From assembly GCA_030697085.1 (NCBI GenBank), contig JAUYQT010000858.1:1-5844 (forward strand): a stretch of 5,844 nucleotides of DNA, given 5' to 3'. Both the position numbers and the translations under genes were made by a program. The notes below the pieces were generated by a model that was not told the DNA's origin, ran no database searches, and saw only the letters and a list, made by a program, of their open reading frames with translations. This DNA comes from Azonexus sp. GTDB lineage: Bacteria; Pseudomonadota; Gammaproteobacteria; Burkholderiales; Rhodocyclaceae. How positions within the stretch are numbered: position 1 is the stretch's first letter; each line of letters begins with the position of its first letter. Positions 4,274 to 5,844 of this stretch are shown one piece after another.

Positions 4274-4792
4274 ATGAATCGCCTGTTGTCAGCCATTGCC
4301 TTTGCCGCCCATAAACACCGTGACCAACGGCGCAAGGACCTCGTTGCTTCACCCTACATCAACCACCCCATCGGGCTGGCCAATGTATTGGCTAACGAAG
4401 CCGGCATTGAAGACGAACGTATCCTGATTGCCGCCATCCTGCACGACACCATCGAAGATACTGATACCACCGAGCAAGAACTCATCCGCGATTTCGGCAA
4501 AGAAGTCGCCGATATCGTCATGGAAGTAACCGACGACAAGTCGCTGTCCAAAGCCGAACGCAAGCAACTTCAGATAGAGCATGCGGCCACCATCAGTCGG
4601 CGCGCCAAGGTCGTCAAACTGGCCGACAAAATCTGCAACCTGCGCGACATCGCCAATAATCCACCGGCAGACTGGTCACTTGAACGCAAACAGGGCTACT
4701 TTGACTGGGCCAAATCTGTGGTCGACGCCTTGCGTGGCATCCATCCGTCACTCGAACACCTCTTCGACGAAGCCTATAAGCAGCGCCCCTGA
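4274..4792 (+). CDS. Stand-alone MESH1-like HD hydrolase, predicted (p)ppGpp hydrolase
   Basis: The 172-residue protein is a single HD domain of the SpoT-hydrolase/MESH1 type, with no synthetase, TGS or ACT parts. Landmarks: H-R-D-Q-R-R-K-D (15-22), Y-I-N-H-P (28-32), I-L-H-D-T-I-E-D-T (55-63) and [11 protein letters not shown] (113-123). The predicted metal ligands H31, H57, D58 and D118, and the catalytic pair E61-D62, line up with H35, H61, D62, D122 and E65-D66 of human MESH1 with a constant offset of four. R20, K21 and N122 also have counterparts. Members remove the 3' pyrophosphate of (p)ppGpp (MESH1 also acts on NADPH). It acts in the cytoplasm. The ATG lacks a clear Shine-Dalgarno. 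Four bases separate its stop from the DUF5710-XseA gene, so the two are probably co-transcribed. All key residues are present. Confidence 0.9.
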   Translation: MNRLLSAIAFAAHKHRDQRRKDLVASPYINHPIGLANVLANEAGIEDERILIAAILHDTIEDTDTTEQELIRDFGKEVADIVMEVTDDKSLSKAERKQLQIEHAATISRRAKVVKLADKICNLRDIANNPPADWSLERKQGYFDWAKSVVDALRGIHPSLEHLFDEAYKQRP

Positions 4793-4796
4793 TTCA

Positions 4797-5339
4797 ATGC
4801 CCACGTTTCTCGACGTCCAATTCAAAGATAAAGACCAGGCGAAGGCACTCGGTGCCCGTTGGGATGGCGCAGCCAAAAAATGGTATGTCCCTGATGGCAA
4901 GGAATTGGCCCCATTTAATGCCTGGTTGCCAGTAGCCCTGCGTGGCACCGCACCCGCGCCAGCTGCCAGTACGGCACTAATGCCATCCGATGGTTTTGGA
5001 AACGATGTTGCCCTCGCCAAGAAGGGCATGACACTCTCTGAATTGCTGGCCGGTGTTTCTTTGGCAGTGGCTCAAGCTTTCAAATCGGGTCTCTGGACCA
5101 TGGTCGAGGTCGTAGAGGCGCGAACCAAAAACGGTCATGTCTATCTTGAACTGTCCGAGCGCACCCCAGAAGGCAGTGTTCTGGCCACGGCGCGAGCAAC
5201 GCTCTGGGCGACCACGGCCAACAAAATCCTGCCTGAGTTCGAACGCGCAACCGGTGCCACCATCGCCCCGGGCATCAAAACTATTGGTTCGCGCCAAACC
5301 CGTCTTCAAGGCGCAATACGGATTCAGCATCGAAATTGA
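4797..5339 (+). CDS. xseA: DUF5710 + ExoVII OB-fold: N-terminal part of a frameshifted XseA-like protein
   Basis: Starting at the ATG at 4797, 4 bases after the HD gene, residues 2-45 form a DUF5710 domain (F-L-D-V-Q-F-K-D-K-D, A-L-G-A-R-W-D, K-K-W-Y-V-P-D-G, F-N-A-W-L-P). That module is typical of plasmid and integrative-element proteins. An Ala/Pro linker follows (51-60). Residues ~78-160 resemble the N-terminal OB-fold, ssDNA-binding domain of exonuclease VII large subunits (M-T-L-S-E-L-L, G-L-W-T-M-V-E-V-V-E-A, G-H-V-Y-L-E-L-S-E). After G-I-K (159-161) the frame goes wrong and ends at TGA 5337-5339 with an unrelated tail. An extra A in the run at 5277-5280 explains it: three As would join this frame to the catalytic frame. 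The frame is open upstream to 4581, but that part overlaps the HD gene. No strong ribosome binding site is seen, so coupling to the HD gene is likely. Confidence 0.8.
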   Translation: MPTFLDVQFKDKDQAKALGARWDGAAKKWYVPDGKELAPFNAWLPVALRGTAPAPAASTALMPSDGFGNDVALAKKGMTLSELLAGVSLAVAQAFKSGLWTMVEVVEARTKNGHVYLELSERTPEGSVLATARATLWATTANKILPEFERATGATIAPGIKTIGSRQTRLQGAIRIQHRN

Positions 5340-5844
5340 TGCGATCGACCCCGAGTACACGTTGGGGGACCTTGAAGCTCGCAAACGAGAAATCCGAACG
5401 CGCCTGCAACAAGAAGGCATTTACGACGCCAACAAAAAACTATCGTCCCCCTGGGACTTCAATGCCGTACTCGTCGTCGCACCCCAAGGTGCAGCTGGCC
5501 TGGGTGATTTCCAGGCGGAGGCAACTCGCCTCGAACGATTCGGTATCTGTCGCTTTGTCTATGCCACTAGCCGATTCCAGGGGGAGGGCGCTGCCAATGA
5601 AATCAAACAGGCTCTCCAGTCCGCGCTTCAGCATTGGCGTGATTCCGCAATGTCAACACCCGACGCGGTGGTCATCATTCGCGGTGGCGGCGCAGTTAAT
5701 GACCTGGCCTGGTTGAACGACTACGAACTCGCCAAGCACATCTGCACGATGAAAATTCCGGTGCTGACCGGCATCGGTCACGAGCGCGACAATACTATCT
5801 TGGATGAGGTCTCGAATATACGTTTTGACACGCCGAGTAAGGTG
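5278..5844 (+). CDS. xseA: ExoVII large subunit catalytic domain (XseA-like), other side of the frameshift, open at right edge
   Basis: From the frameshift the +1 frame is open to the window end (188 codons after the Lys at 5278-5280). It begins K-L-L-V-R-A-K-P-V-F-K, the end of the XseA OB-fold region, followed by G-F-S-I-E-I-D-A-I-D-P, helix L-E-A-R-K-R-E-I-R-T-R-L, and A-V-L-V-V-A-P. The conserved R-G-G-G core lies at 5680-5691, with D-L at 5701-5706. The G-H-E-R-D motif (5776-5790) is followed by T-P-S-K-V at the edge. The R of RGGG and the H and D of GHExD are family-conserved residues needed for activity in the E. coli enzyme. ExoVII large subunits degrade single-stranded DNA to oligonucleotides with the XseB small subunit, which is not visible here. 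The C-terminal coiled coil lies beyond the window. This copy has no start of its own, so unless the frameshift is an error or is recoded, it is not expressed as a full protein. Confidence 0.85.

Noticed and set aside
4581..4796. An upstream extension of the DUF5710-XseA frame to 4581
   Set aside because: The extra 72 codons lie inside the HD gene in another frame. The DUF5710 domain begins right after the ATG at 4797.

Overview
The window looks like an accessory (genomic-island or mobile-element-derived) stretch of a proteobacterial genome. A betaproteobacterium is the best guess. That guess rests on moderate GC, codon use and the family mix (ISAzo13-type transposase, ParE/RHH and DUF4258/DUF2283 pairs, a DUF5710 domain), and no marker gene fixes the taxon. 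No rRNA, tRNA or CRISPR array was seen.

Left part (1-2060): a possible 16-codon gene start runs off the left edge on the minus strand. A complete ParE/RHH toxin-antitoxin operon follows on the minus strand (820 down to 252), with a palindromic operator placed inside its promoter spacer. Next, on the plus strand, comes an uncharacterised reading frame whose last ~80 codons look genuine (ending 1344), then a second, differently built two-gene cassette, DUF4258 + DUF2283 (1378-1850, ATGA overlap). A 41-residue single-span membrane protein (1933-2058) with a strong ribosome binding site ends this part.

Middle (2065-3346): a complete ISAzo13-family insertion sequence of about 1.28 kb, with an intact 408-residue DDE transposase on the minus strand and 18-bp terminal repeats matching at 15 positions. 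The left repeat overlaps the transposase stop codon. No clear target duplication is seen.

Right part (3347-5844): a small reading frame with a good ribosome binding site ends just after A AAA AAG, the dnaX-type -1 slippery heptamer in the correct phase. The -1 frame stays open for 79 more codons. A gene-poor stretch follows, with three 9-bp direct repeats and a hairpin. A small minus-strand protein (4076-3864) ends in QPDLF-A, which resembles a beta sliding clamp binding peptide. Its divergent neighbour starts an apparent two-gene plus-strand operon: a stand-alone MESH1-like HD hydrolase (predicted (p)ppGpp hydrolase), then 4 bases later a DUF5710 domain fused to an exonuclease VII large subunit (XseA). 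The XseA-like gene carries a one-base frameshift near 5277-5280 and runs off the right edge. An alarmone hydrolase next to a nuclease with a mobile-element-type N-terminal domain is the most unusual arrangement here. Whether it is a functional system cannot be settled from this window.
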